A DNA stretch of 64,000 nucleotides from Tubiluchus corallicola (Eukaryota; Priapulida; Priapulimorpha; Priapulimorphida; Tubiluchidae). Position 1 is the stretch's first letter. Every line of letters begins with the position of its first letter. This document shows, piece by piece, positions 25,222 through 40,200 of the stretch. The DNA is taken from assembly GCA_030141605.1 (NCBI GenBank), contig JAQGDQ010000073.1, positions 370,001-434,000 of the forward strand, read 5' to 3'. A program made the position numbers and the translations under genes. Below the pieces are notes generated by a model, which was not told where the DNA came from, did not search any database, and saw only the letters and a program-made list of their open reading frames with translations.

Positions 25222-28200
25222 TTAATTAGCTAGCAAAGGTTCGGCTTCCCTTGTTTCCTCTTCACTGTAGTCATCATAGGCTTGTATACTTGCATGCAGA
25301 CCATCTGACGGTATTCGAAAACTTCGGCAAAAACAGATGAGTGATGGATCCAACAGTTCATTGTAGATTGCTGTGCCAAGCATCAAGAACAGAAAACCAT
25401 CAACTGGAAAAAGGCAATTCTAAAATCACAAACCTGTTAAAAGCCACATTAATCTTAATAGTCTTAAGATAATCTTGCTATTAATTATCGTGAAAAATTT
25501 GAAATGCACTAAAGCTTTTAAACTGGGATATTCTGTTTACAAGACAGGTACCTTAGACTACTAGGCCACCATATTCCCCAGTGATCGAAGCAGTTCTTTA
25601 GAGCTGATTTTTTTTGGTTAGCCAGCTCTGAGAGTTGAACTTTGGATTACCTTGATTACTACAGAAAATGGTGGCTTAGTAGTCTGAGGCACTTGGCTTA
25701 TAAGGTGAAGATCCCTGGTTCAAACACAGGCTGTATTCTAACTTTTTTATGCTTCCTCTCTTTCAAGTTTGAAATTAAAATTTAATTAATTGTGGGTTTC
25801 AACCATTTGGCAAAAATTTGTCATAGTTTTAGAAACTGTAGACTAATCGGAGTGCAAAAAATACCATGCAAGATCAGAGTAATTTTCCCAAACAGTCTAC
25901 CCAAAAGTGTATCTGTAACTGTGACCAAGGCCAGTAGTACTTATGTACTAGTTTAGCTCTTTTCATACCTGTGACCGAGGGCTTTTCATACCTATGGCTA
26001 AAGAAGCAACGGGCTAAGACAAATCTCAGTTATAGATATGAAGAGGGCTAAACTACTACATATGTACAAGCGGCTTCGGTCACAGTTACAGGACCCACCA
26101 ACAAAGCTGCCCAGAAGAAACCAGCAAAAGAATGAGACTTCACTACAATGTAACTGGGGGTGTGGAGAAGTGCTAATAATGTTTGGGTATAGCACTAATA
26201 AGTGCAACATAGCTTGGGTCAGAAGTCCATAAACCAAAACAGTTCCTTCCTATTTTGGTAAATCCCAAATAACAACTAAATTTATAAAGTTAAAATTTAA
26301 CTCAGAAAAGTTTACAACTTAATTTATTTCAAGTTGGGAACATGCAACGTGGTATTGCCAGTAGTAACCTGTTTTAAAAGATTGCATTTAAAATTGCATC
26401 AAATCTGTCTATTCTAAACTTCACGAACTTTTAAATATGACCATTTATGTAGCATAATTTCGCTAATACTCAAGTTGATTTAAACTAGGAAAGAAGTCGA
26501 GGTGCCCATTAGGTCTCAATTTTTTTCACAGAAGCTTTCATCCTTCGCGGGCTTCATCAGCTGAAATCTACTTGCGAAGGAAGAAAGGTTCTGTGGAAAA
26601 ATTGAGACTTAATGGGTCATGAGACTTCTTTACGATTAAGATCATGGCAAGTCTCAGAAAAGAACTCCCTTATTTTTAAACTAAGAAACTATCTTCAGTT
26701 GGGATGTAGACACAGCGAACACATAAAATTATTTACTTTTAATCTACTTTTATCTATGTACACAAGGAGTCACAATTTAGGCCAAAAGCCTTTCCACAGT
26801 ATGATCTTAAGTAAATGTGGCAATGATAACTGCTATGATTTGCGCCATTAATTAAAGAATGTACCAGCTCTGTCTCAAACACCAAGATGGCAAGAATAAA
26901 TTGAGCAACTTTATTATAACTTGCAAAGTAACGGAGGTTATTATGAAAAGATACCCGGAAGGCAAAAACGAAGAAATTGAAAATGAAAGGAAAGACTTTG
27001 TAAAAGGGGTGAAGTCGATAACACTACCAATATATACTGGCGCAGAGAAAATGCATAAGGATATAAGGATGCAGAAAAATTGGCAAATTTCTGCTACTCC
27101 GTAAAGCAAATTTGCCCTCACAGCTCTTCAGATAATTTGCATGGCGGCAGCGTTAAAATATGAGGGTCAATTTAAGCTCATGACACTTCCAAAATGGGTG
27201 TTATAGTTACGCGCATTTCAGAATATGGTAAGCATCCAGTGGAAAAATTAGCTTCATCAGCTTATAAATGTAAGGAGTATATTGAAAATTCATCAGAATG
27301 TTTGATTTATAGATTTACAATATACTGGCCAAGATAAGTGCACGTACATTGAATCAAACTCAGCAGGTACGTGCCATAACAACCATTTTATGCTGTTTAT
27401 AGCAAAACACAATTCTGAGTTATATATTAAAGGGCTTTAGTGTAATAGCAAGAAAATTGGACATGAAACTACATTCCAAAATCCGTCCAGTGAATATCTT
27501 TCTAAAATCAATTTTTTGCTTGTAGATGTTCTAAATTTTTGCAAAAACCGATAAGATGCTCATATCATGGTACTACAGAAATTTTGCCAAAAATGTTTGG
27601 ACAAATTCAGGCAGCAGCTTTCCAGAAACTCAACCTTTTATTAATACTCAGCTAAAAATTTGCAAATTATTTCTTTTCCAGCCCTTTTCCCCAGACATCA
27701 TGATGTGAAAGAGAAAATAGGTTAAGATGATGAGCAATAAACCAAACACTTTATTATCTGGAAAGTACAGTGCCTGTTGTTCACTACATAATGTGTAGTT
27801 TTGAATAATATGGTATCACAATTTTCAAGTAGAACAACACTGCATGCTTGTGGTGCTTTCTGAAATTATTTACTAGTCAGTCAACAATACATAAGAAAAA
27901 CAACCAAAAAATAAATTAAACTATAAAAACTAAGTAAAAAGTGTAAAAATGAAAAAAGGCAAAAAAGTAAAATGCTTCACAAGCAATTAACGAATATCGC
28001 AGGTTAAGGCAAACAGTACACAAATGTAAAGGTCCACCATATCAAAGCCGACTTTCATCACTACAGGCATTTTCAACAAATATGAACCCCAATGCAACTT
28101 CAAGATATGTATAATCATTTAGTTCATTGATAATGAGACTCAGATTCATTGGTACTTGAAACTGAAACACATGATTCCACATAGAAATTCCAGTGACTCA

Positions 28201-31200
28201 TTAAAGACTTATGATAAGTAGCTCTCATTCTCTTTGATCTGTTAACAATAGACGACTGTGTAAGGCATGTATTTAATCCAGGTAGTGGATAGCATGAGTA
28301 AATAAACACCTACTTACTTTGCAAAATGCCCCAAGTTTTGTGAAATGGTTCGCCAAAATCCTATAAGCACAAAATGTAAATAAGCTTTTCAAAAAATAAA
28401 AATATTATAAATTTTCTTTCACGGTTCTAGAGATAACCCTCAATACATTTCTGGTTTTGAGATCAAGTTTCTCAACTTTGCGATCCTGCTTTTGGCTTCA
28501 GTAGTAGTGATTATGTCTTTGTAGCAAAAATATGACACATGATCATCATTCATATATTCAACTTGCTCTGTTGCTTAAGAATTAATTGATCAAAGGTATA
28601 GTCTTGGTGGCCACAGGCATCCGAGCCTGATAAGTTTGAACACAACACTGGTCTGTGCATGTTCATATTTTCATAATTTTACAATGTTTGTACGTAATAT
28701 CGCATTCAGACCTGAGAGTTCCCTGTCGCAAGTTTGCTAGTGTGCATGGCTTTTTAAGTTACTGTCAGCAAGAAATTATACACTCTCCGACAGTTGCTGC
28801 AAGTTGAATTGTCTCGACCAGGCAGTATAGTGTTTACGATAATGCATTCAGGTCTACCAAAGACTTGAAAAAAATAGTACCGATGTTGCCCTGTTTGGCA
28901 AGTGGTATTTGGTATAAAGGTGCTGTAATAACAATCTCTGCTATGTAGGTGTAGCTTGTTATTTATAGTTGGCAATAAAGCCCTCAAGGCAGGTTTGTGT
29001 TATCTGTTGAATTTAACAGGCGAACAGCCTTTTGTTAGCAAGCCAAAAGAATCCACCTTTACTGTCTCAGAAGACCATTCAGGTTGGAATCCTCGAATTA
29101 TGACATGCATTCTATTTTATACAGGTTGCTTGATATACATCTCAATCATCCACATTTTATTTTACCTATACCTTGATATACATCTCAATCATGCTGATAA
29201 CTAACATTATGGGGCTGGCCAAAATCTGCCTTCGAAACAATATTGTTAGCTATCTAGTGTGAATGCTCTGCGAGTTTAACATCAGCAGTTCTCGACACTT
29301 GTGAGATTTTGCTCGTATTTACTGTAGGAGAGTAACTTACAGTAGATTTTGCTGTCTAGTGTAAATCACCTTGCAAGTTTCTGGTGAGTTGTTCAGAAGT
29401 TTCTTGGCCAGAAAACTCTCTAGGTTGCACAGGCCACAAGTGATGATGCAGCAGTTTTTATACTATGAAAAATGGTAATTTTCATATTTATGATTTGAAA
29501 AAGTTTACTGCACACGGTATCACTGCAATGACAACTGATCACAGTTTAATTCCGCAAAATAAATGCAAATTCTTTAAAAGGTTTAAAACAATTTAAACAA
29601 AAAGTAAGGAAAAAGAAAAAAGTCATTTTATACAGGTTTCCCATTTTGTGAAAAAAGGCTGTCTTAACACTGAAAAGCTGTCAGATAGCATATGCCATCC
29701 TAACTAAAAAATGTAAAGATAAGTCTGAGAAAGCCTGTAGACTCAATATTTCCTTCTGGGTAACATTGGTAAGTTGTAAAATCATATGACAAAGCTTGCA
29801 TAATCACCTTACAAATAAGTAAGGCAAAAGGGTAACCCGTGTAGCAAGAATGCAAGTAGAGAATGCAAGTGTAATTATTTGCATTATGCTCAAAAAACTC
29901 ATTTCTCATTTATTACAAAAAAGCATAGCTGGTAGCCAACTTCCACATAATGCACATTACTTTTTTATTTTTTCAAACTAGATACTATATCAGTAGTTTC
30001 AAAGCTGAAACTTCAAAGCTGGGTATTGAAATTTTGTTTAACTCTGGACCAGTTTTTGCAAATTTGACAGTTTACTTGTGACTGAGACCAGCTTCCACAA
30101 CTAGTAATAATCGTTATAAATAAAACTATAGTGTGGTTTGTAGAGCTTAAAAAGATCTACCGGATGGTAGTAAGTTTATATGTTTAACACATTTGCAAAA
30201 GATATACAAACACTTAAAAGTGGACAGTTTTGAGTAGTCATTAGAAAAATGCATGTTTTTAATGAGTAGCTTTTAAGTGTTAAATGTAAGAATAAGACAA
30301 ATTGCTAACATAAAACAAAATGTTACAACAATATAATAAGGAAACTTATAAGGCCAATTCTAGATCGTCGTCATTATGAAAGCACTTGCAAGTACTTACT
30401 GTGCTGACAACATAGTAGATGAATAAACTAACTCCCCACACTGACATCGTTCGGCAAGCATCTATTAATGTTCTGTGCACAGCTAAAATATCAGAAAATA
30501 CATTAAAATAACAAGGTTTCAAAGCATGCATTGATGTAAAAAACAGACATTTTTCTATTCTATGTCTTTTTATTTTGCCAGCTTTTAATATCTTTTGATA
30601 TTTTCTGGTACATATAAAAAGAAAAGCATGCAGTTAATGCAAGTTGATGTCTATACTGAATCATTCAAACATTTTCCACGACACTTTGGGCTCTTCAAGC
30701 ACTGTTTTTTTGTTGCTGTGCATTGCAGACAATTTTTGTTGCAGGAAGACAGGATGATTTTTCATATACTACCTCATTTTCAAGTCCAATAAAAAGTATA
30801 CATTTTAACACAATTAATATTACAAAAGTGTTTCTGATAATTAAATAATAGATTAAAAGCTTAATTAACGGCGGGAGAGCCCAACTACTGATGGCATCAC
30901 AAGCTAACACAATTTTCAACAACAAAAATATTTCACGAGAGTGCTGCACGTGTTTGCGAAAGTGAAAACTGAAGTACAGTGATACTGTAAGATATTCAGT
31001 GTGTTGTACTAAAACTAGGCAAGTTTTAAGATAAATATTCAAATTTCAAATTTACCACTGTGCTCGCGCATGAGCTCCGGAACGTGCGCAACTCGTCACA
31101 TACTAACACATCTGAATTAAGAGGTACAGCACCCGTTTCAGAAATGCAGGCGCTAGTACCCGTCTAACTAGCGAATGGTGAAATGCATGTAACAACGAGG

Positions 31201-34200
31201 AACTAGCAGCACAAATGCGAAATTGTGTTTTTGTGGTAATAATTCTTTCACGCAAATCATTTTTGAAAAAATAGTAGGTTTCTTTCAATATTTTAAAGAG
31301 TAGATTGTTTTGACCTACAGTATAAGGTTGACTCTGGTTTTGGTTTAAAATTGTAATTTTTTTCAAAGCTGACGTATCAAGTATAATTATGGAAAGCTAA
31401 TGTTCACCTGACTACTTTACATAAAAAATTGCATATCCTAACCTAAAATCTTCACAACTGGTCAAATATGTTTCGATAAAGGTAATTTCACATGCAAGCA
31501 TTAGACAACAGTGTTATTATCAAATTAATTGGCATTGGTTAACAGCAACTCTTCCTTCACCAAAGCATGAGTTTTGGTTTTTGTCTGAGTAGGGCATGCA
31601 TGTCAGTTTCTGCCACACAGTATTAAGCATCATAAAGCATGAATAGAGAACACAACAGTCGCATCACAGCTGTTATAACTGCTATCGCATGTAACACTAA
31701 AAGGTTAGTTTCAATCATTACCTGTTAAAGACTTTGTCACAGCCAGACCAAAAAAATTATAGAAGGCTATTGATAAGAGATACATAAAAGAAAACACGAG
31801 CAATTTTGGATCATTGAAGATTTGATAGAGAGCGTCAATGCTATTCTCATATTTCCCATTGATGTCATCACCAGGAATAAAATACATAATGGGCAAAACA
31901 ACCTGAAATGAAATAAAGATGGAAATAGACAATAAGGAAGTCATTCTTTGATATCAATGACAATGAACATAGAGAACTAGTTTAATATCTGGTTATGGTT
32001 ATATATTTAGGTTACAAACACAGCTTATGTGCTTACTGACTAATGTTGATCAACAATGGGTTTATTCGGTAAATGGATGAGTGACCACTAAAAAACGGAG
32101 GTATGATTTCATCTGCCATACTGCCCTCGGCAATTCACCAAGTATTTTGTAATTTATTATTCACTTCAGTATTACATTATAATTTGCATTAATGGTCTAA
32201 TACTATTATGTACCATAATTACAGAAAAAAGAAAAAACTTACAAGCATGGTTACAAACTGCATTAATATACTAATACTGCATAACAGTTATCAAAAAGAA
32301 ATAGATGCTACATGGTGGTAAAGATGCAAAACTTGTGAAGCCACCATTTGAACACTGCCAAGTATTATCAGCTGATATAGTGCCACACTTTTTCAAGATT
32401 ATTACAAAGAGCTAGAACCTGGTCTCGCCACAACCATTTCACTTAATAGTAAGTCCTGCCGTTGAATGCTGGTTCGAATACAGACTGTCGAATAAAATAA
32501 AAATTTAATGCATTTATGTCCAGTTAAGGTCAAAAAACAACTCATTTTAGCACAAACAACTGGTGGTTTTTGGGAGGAAGGTGAAACCAAGCAAATTTTG
32601 CCTGCATCAATTGTAAACAAAATAACAAAAATTTTGTTTTTAAGCAATGGTGTTGACAATCTTAGAGCAGGTGAGCACAAAATTACACTTGTGCATTACA
32701 TACACCTTATTAGCTTATTCCAGAAGATGTTTTCCAGAAAAGTAATTGCACACTAGTAAAAGCCAACAAGTATCTGCTCGCATCCGCACATGCTCATCTC
32801 TTTCCTTCCCCATTTCTCACTAATTGTCTCCACTCTCCCACTTCTCTCTCTCTCTCAGTCACTATTTCCTTCCCTCCCCTTCCCCCCTCCTTTTCTCTCT
32901 TACCCATTGCTTTGCTCATAAGCTTATTCTCTTCTCTCTCTTCCTGTGTCTTGCTCGGTCTTTCCCTCCCATTTCTCTTTTTCTTTCTCTCTCTATCCCC
33001 GTCCCTTCTCTCTCTCTCAAATGCCACCGAAACAATTTTCCTCACTGAAAGTTTGAAACAACATTTACGCATCAAAAAATCAATTATGTTTGAGATAGAA
33101 GATGTTGACAACCCAAGTTGCCCCGTGTTTGTTCCAGTAACTTATGTATCATTCGTGCACAAATTCATTAAAATCCAAGCAGTCATTTGGCAGCTGTGAA
33201 GAGCAAACAACCAAATAAACAAATTTCACTTGCTTAACAGTAAGAATTTTACTCTAAAAGTTACAAATTCCAAGTGAAAATGTTTCTTTTAATCTTGTCA
33301 ATGGATAAGCCTTTGAAGTGAAAAATGGTTAATTTGATGTAAAAAGAAAAGCTGCAAAAATTCTCAACAGGGAGAAATCTGCTGCTAAGCAATTATACCT
33401 GCAATGGTTAATAACTTTATCAAAGGCAATCAATACAAATGGTAAAACCATGTGTTAAACCATTTTTGACACAACCATTAACTATTATGATCTTACCAGT
33501 GCCATAAGAAAGAATCCAAATGTTCCTTCCATACCAACTACATGCAGAGGATGAAGGCACCTCTTTTTTAAAAACACCTCCTCTATTATCATCTGCGAAG
33601 CACTAACCACTTGACCAGCAAGTATGAAAATAATACCTGGGAAAGAAAGAGATATAATTAATGAAAATAAATTTCATGCCAGAGGAGAAAAACTTGGTTT
33701 TACACATTTTTACTAGCAGCTCTTATTAGTGATAACATAGGAGTAGTCTTGGAAAGTAGTGTCAATTATGCAAGACTCAAGTTGAAGCAATACAATTTTA
33801 CAAGTACAAAATTCTGATGAGAAACCAAGTTAAAATTCATCTGAGACATCATAAAATAACATTTATTAAAAATAACAGGTTTTTAAGATGCATAACAAAT
33901 GACAAGCAAAATTTGACAAAGAAAACTGGCTTTCTGGGCAAATGACAACATTGAAACAGATATACCTAATATAGTTTCGGAAGACTCGTGCTTATTTGTG
34001 TCATTGAAAACACTAGATAACCCGACAAGAGCTAGTCCAAGCATGGTGATGATCATCCCTAGCCAATGAAACCATCTCAGATCTCGTTTCAGAAAAAATT
34101 TCTACATAAAAATTATGCACATGTACTATAGATAAGAATAAATAAGCACATTTTAAAGTTTTTTTTAGCCTTGGTTTATTGTGTGCAATAAACTTAGAAA

Positions 34201-37200
34201 TGTCTGATGGCAAATTTTGTTCCCACTTATAGGTCTGGTGGCACATCTGTTAGGCACTTGATAGTCTCAGAATTACCTGCACTAGTTTTAATCACTAAAG
34301 CGATAATTACTGTACAGCAAAATGAACAGAATTAACTAGCTTATTAATCTCAATGTGGAACTGGCACCCACTTACTGAAAAAATTCCTGTAAAGATGATG
34401 ATGGATCCTCGAAGCATTTGCCAAACTGATGCATTGACGTACACCAAGCCAATTCCAGCGAGAGATGTCCCTATGAGATCACAGATTGTAGGTATTGCTA
34501 GAATTAATTGGCAAACTCTGCAAGAAACAACAATATTATTGTAACTATTGTAGCTATGTAAGTCTACCTGTCTGACCAACTGACCAGTGTATCCTTAGCA
34601 ACCAAAGTTAAGCAACACCAACCCTGACAAAGTGTGTTTGTGTGTGTGTGTGTGCATGCGCATGTGTGTGCACGCGCATGAGTGTGTGTACACTCGTTGG
34701 GAAGTAGAACTGGTACCCTCCTTGTCAAAGAGATAAGTTTCAAATCTGCCACAAACATTCCCATTAGTAAGGCCATGTTGTTGACTGCTTACAGAATGCG
34801 AACTTTGTAACACATGAACTTTATACAGAGCTCAGTGGCTTGTGTTTAATTATTTTGATTTCAATGTTTTGATATCACTAGTTTGAATGACAATGCCTAC
34901 TGGAATTTTTTATACAATTTGGTGTTTGATAGTGCCTGCTTATTACACTGATGACTGTAGCAGGACCAGAATTTAGCTAATTGCTAAGGACAATCCTCAA
35001 TGATAACATCCTGAATCGAGAGATGGTGCCTTAACCATGCTTGAGGTGAATGCACGCACAACTTCCATGTGGGAGATAAACAACCAATGACAGTAGAGAA
35101 GAATATGATTTTCCTACTTTTGATTCTTTTACTAAGCAGGTCTAACATTGCTTAACTCTGGTTGCTAAGTATGTACTTTGACCATTTAACTAAATACTTT
35201 CCTCACTCTGCCACATAAAAAATGTAAGGCAAATAAGAAAGTCAGGGTATTGCACAAGATTCAAAACACATTAGTCTCTGACACACCAAAACTAGAAACA
35301 TTCTCAGTCATAATAGTTAAATATCCCTATGCTTGTACAAGAATATCTATAAAGCTTAAACCAGAAGGTTTGTACAAAAACGTTCTGTCGGATGAGAAAG
35401 GTTTGAAAGCTTATTTGAGTCCCATAAGGCTATTTTACCAAATATTTTCAAGGGTGTTATTCTTTGTGCAAAATTCAGAAATCAATCCTGCTTGCCCCAA
35501 AAATATTTGCCACTTTACACCACAAATTACTAAAACTTATGTATGTATTCTGATCTACCTTTTTTGCTCTTGTACAGACACGTCTCCAGAAGATAGTAGA
35601 GAATCGTATTTCTAAAACAATAAATACAAAAGTTGATCCAAAAACAGTGAAGAATAAGCTAGTGCTGGCCCTCATTTATGAAATGCACTTTCAGATGAGG
35701 TCAAAACTCCCAAAGTATTACTGTTTTTAAACATAAAATTAAAACACTTTTATTCTTAGAAGCTTTTTAACTTTTTGTAATTTTCATTTGTGTCTATATA
35801 ATGTGGTAATGTTAGCCTCTAGGCTTTTACATAATTATGTTCTTAACGTAGGTGTACGGGGTCCCTGAATTTTTTTTTTGGGGGGGGGCAGAGGATTCTT
35901 TGCACGAATGCTTAGAATTTCACCAGATTTTTTAGGCCCTCATTTCTGATGACATAAGACTGAACTCATGAAGCTGATCAACATTATTTATAAGCCATAT
36001 TGAAATGTGATGCACAACACATGATATGACCTATATGGCCAGATGTTTTGACAAGCTGTGCTTGTTTGATTATGCACTAGCAACTGGATCATTAGGTTTC
36101 AAAGATTGTCATTGATTATGGTATAAACAGTGTCCTAAGAACCAGAAGTGCTGCTGTAACTTCCAGAACAGAACAGTTTACTTCCAGTGAATATTGAATG
36201 ACTGAGATGACAGAGCAATGGACTAGTAGAGAGGAATTATCCATATTTCATGACTGATATAAGAATCAGTTACATAATCTGTCAAATCAGCAATCACCAC
36301 GCAAGATGCAAGAATTAACAATGCAGCTATGCACAGACACTTGCCACTTTATCACGTCGGTCAAATTAGCTCAGAAAAAGAATTTATCAGGTTTGTTTTG
36401 TTTCGGAAATCTTTCATCAATGCGTGCGCATCGAAGACAGGAAGCGATAAGAGTTTTATAAAACAATCGGAGACCTGCAGAGAACCCAGCGACTAGTATA
36501 TTTTCAATTTTGCGAATGCTAATTGTTTCCAGACCACTCTCACTGCCGGTCCGGGACCGGGAGTCAGCGCGGACGACGCCTCCTGTGAGATCAAGATTTG
36601 GGCATCCAGGTGCATGGCATAAATATTACTCTCTCAAGATTCGGGCCATATTTGAATTCCAGGAAAAAATAAGGCGATGACAATTGAAATCTGAAAAAAT
36701 ATCAATTTCGAAGTTGAAAAAACTATTTTCTGAAAATATAACGGGCAGTTCTGCCCGAATTTGGGCGTCAATGTTGCCCGAATGTTTGGATTCCCCAAAA
36801 ATTGGGGGGGGGGGCAGTCTGCCTCACACCCCGTATGCCAATGGTTCTTAACAATATGGTTCGTAGATTTTTTGTGACCTCTAAATGTTTGGACACTGAA
36901 CAGCATTCTTATATGGATTTTAGCCAACAAAATCATTATTATTATTATTATTAAATCGAGTGCATGTGAATGTCAGTGCCATTTAAAACTTGAAATTTCA
37001 AAATTCAATGCTCAAACTCCAGAACAAAAGTGTGGCATTTTTACGGTCGGCCAACTGATTGGTTAAGAAACAAAAGGCAGTTCTGTTACCAGCATTTTGC
37101 AAAACTTAGAGAAAACAAATAATCAAATTACACTTACCGTATTTTCCCGTGTATAAGAGACCCTTTTTTGCTAAGAATTTTCACTTTAAAAATAGGGGGT

Positions 37201-40200
37201 CTCTTATACATGGGAGTAAGTCCAGAATGGAATGGTGTAAAGCCAGAGGTCATTATTAAATCTTTCAAGAAGTGTGGCATCTCCAATGCCATGGACGGCA
37301 CAGAGGACAATGCCATTTTTGAGCAGAGTGACTCCTCTGATGATGAACTGGCTGGAATTGCTGAAGGTCTGACTCCAGTTGATATTTTTGATGAGAGTGA
37401 TGAGGAATTTAATGATTTCTATGATGAATAAAGTTATTCATTACCAAAAAACTTTTTTCCAGAATTTTTGCCTAAAATTGAAGGGATCTCTTATACACAA
37501 GGGTCTCGTATACATGGGAAAATACGGTACTTCAGAGATTTAGTAACAAATATGTTTTTGAATTACAGATATAGACTGGGGTCATGTTTCTGGCCATAGT
37601 ATTTTTTGGCTGATGCAGAATTTTTTTAAATTACTATAGAGTTTTTTTCTACTAACTCAAGTATTACAAACAAGTAAGAAGAGTGCTGCTAGCTAGTACA
37701 ATTCTATTTTTTAAAATTTCTACTACATTCGATGACAAGTTCCAATTTCTGAGTAAAGGCTGATACACGATGTCATACACCGGGCATAATTTGACGACAT
37801 AAAATTAATTTACTGTTCTTAAACCAGCCATTCAGTGTTTTTCGCTCTTCCAAAACTTGATAGGGAGTTGTACTATATTTTTTTTCTGTTATTACGAGCG
37901 AGATAAAAGTTTCCCTTGTGAAATTGCCGTAGTTTGGTTTTCATGACCTTCAGGAAGTCATTCCTGATCTTAGGATTGCTTCCTATAGACTGAACATGAC
38001 TTGACTTGATATTTCACTCAAAATTGTTCCTAGGGTACTGGTGAAATAAAACACCGTTACGTCAATATTTTGCCAACATCTTTGCTGCGCAAACAGATTT
38101 TTGTTGGACAAAAAAATTTGCCTAAAGCATTTCCACATTTGAGCACTGGAAGATTATAAAATGGCAATTTTGTTAAGCGATTCACCTAATGATAAAACTG
38201 AGATTCAAGAGCAAATTCTAGCACTCTAATATTTGGAAGGTCTTTCTAGTGTTGGAGACATTCCGAAATTTAGAATGCCAGTGATTGCTCCCGACCCAAA
38301 AGTTAGACTGACTGAAATCTTCAGTATTCCTAATACGTGGTTGAAGGCAAAAATTTATAATTGATTTTCAGCTGTTACACATTGTCTTATGCAAAAGTGG
38401 TATTAAAGAGACACAAATTGGTGTCTCTTTATGAGTGTTATCTACCAACCTGCTTCTGCCACCTTGCCCTTTCACGATGTCTGATCACAAAAAGCCCAAT
38501 AAGGCACAGCATCTCACCTAAAAAATAAAGCAGTTTCACTACATTACAAAGATATTGAAGTATTTCATGGAAATTGTTATCACATTGTCAAAGGAAAATA
38601 TGAAAAAAATCTGCAAACTAATTAGGAAACTTGGATTTTGATATAAGTTTTAAAAGTATGTTGTTGACAGAATTTAATTCAGCATTTAGTGCATGATGGT
38701 GCAAAAAAGCACTAACTAGAAGAAGAACAAAATAGATACAATAAACTGAATAAAAAGAACAAAACTCTATCAAAATATTTAAAATATATATTTAACATAA
38801 ATGGCACAAATGAATTTTATTTTTAATATTGCAATCTATCTGGATCAACCAGTAGCACCTACCAGCAAAATCGATTGGTAAATTGAAATGCAAGAATGGT
38901 ACTTACATAGCATACAGATTAACTCAAATTTTTTTCAACAACTGGAATTCTGAGTTCCATGACACACACTCGTGAATATATTCTGCATTTATAAATGAGT
39001 GTCAAAGTAGAAACTAGCATACTGTTGGTAGATGATAAGAAATCAGATGTATTTGAAAGGCAAATGGGTAAAGGTCAAAATTAATGTTCCATACACTCTT
39101 CCAAACTTATTTAAATAACAACATTGCCATCAAAAAATTAACCTCAATACCTATAAACATGATAATTGTCTGAAACCATGGATGATTAAATTCGTGCACC
39201 GTTGCTGTTCCATTTGCTGTACTTTCATTTGCTACACCAGGTACCCTGTTGCAAATACACTAAAATTAATATATCTGTGATTAAGAAAGCAATAGTAAAG
39301 CAAAATATCTTGTAAATACTGGGTTTTTGAAACTATAACTTACTTCTAAATTCCACACCCCCCAAAATGTGCAGCAAACTGTAAAAATCAAATGAGGAGT
39401 ATTTTAAATAGAAGTCAGTCATCATTATCTTCATCTATGTCAATGTTACTATCATCGTCATCAACGTCGTTATAAGCATCATTCATCAAAGTCGCCATCG
39501 TCAGCATTATTTCCTCGCCATCAATTTCATTGTTGGTGAGAATTTCCAGATAACTGATCAAACCCAAAATGTTTTAATTAGGCATAATATTTTCTAATTT
39601 CTGCCGTTTGAGAAACACAAGTTTAACTTATCATGATTAGCAATTTCCGTAAATGGCACTACACAATCTAATTTAGTCAAACATATTCAATATTCCAGAA
39701 ATAAAAAATTGCCTAATTGTATCCTATATATCGATGGAGTCGCTATTGAAAGAGTTAAAACTATAACATTTTTAGGCATTATGCTTCATGAAAATCTTGA
39801 TTGGAAGCCCCATATTAATTATATAAGTTCAAAGATTGCAAAAAATGTTGGCATCATCTCAATTATTAAAAATAAATTAGACAAATTTCACTTAATAACA
39901 CTATATAACTGTCTAATATTACCTTATTTAACTTACTGTTGCATTCTACGGGGGAAAACATATCCAACAAACTTAAATTACTTAGCCAGACACCAGCATA
40001 AGTTTTTGAGAATCACTTATAATTTAACTAAACAAGCCCCAATTGAACTTATATATTTTTTATAACTGTGGGATTTTAAATTTAGATGACTTAGTTTCTA
40101 ACAACCTTGCTATCTATCTGTACATCACACACCACAGTTTATTACCCCCGCGTTTCATAAATCCTGTCGTACGCAATCACCAATATTACTTTGTTAGATT

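Noticed and set aside
25660-25740. Functional tRNA gene
   Set aside because: Boxes are present, but acceptor stem pairing is lacking and an inverted decayed copy lies next to it; treated as SINE-derived.
32430-32490. tRNA-like sequence with GCTGGTTCGAATACAG
   Set aside because: Box B is convincing, but no box A at proper spacing and no cloverleaf; at most a SINE trace.
35250-35615. 121-codon plus-strand frame in SLC35F6 intron 3
   Set aside because: No motif recognised, and it just precedes an L2-like remnant in a different frame; no support as a gene.
39421-39515. Acidic Asp-rich minus-strand frame next to SLC35F6 exon 2
   Set aside because: Arises from a degenerate GAT/ATC triplet tract inside intron 1; no splice continuity with the gene.
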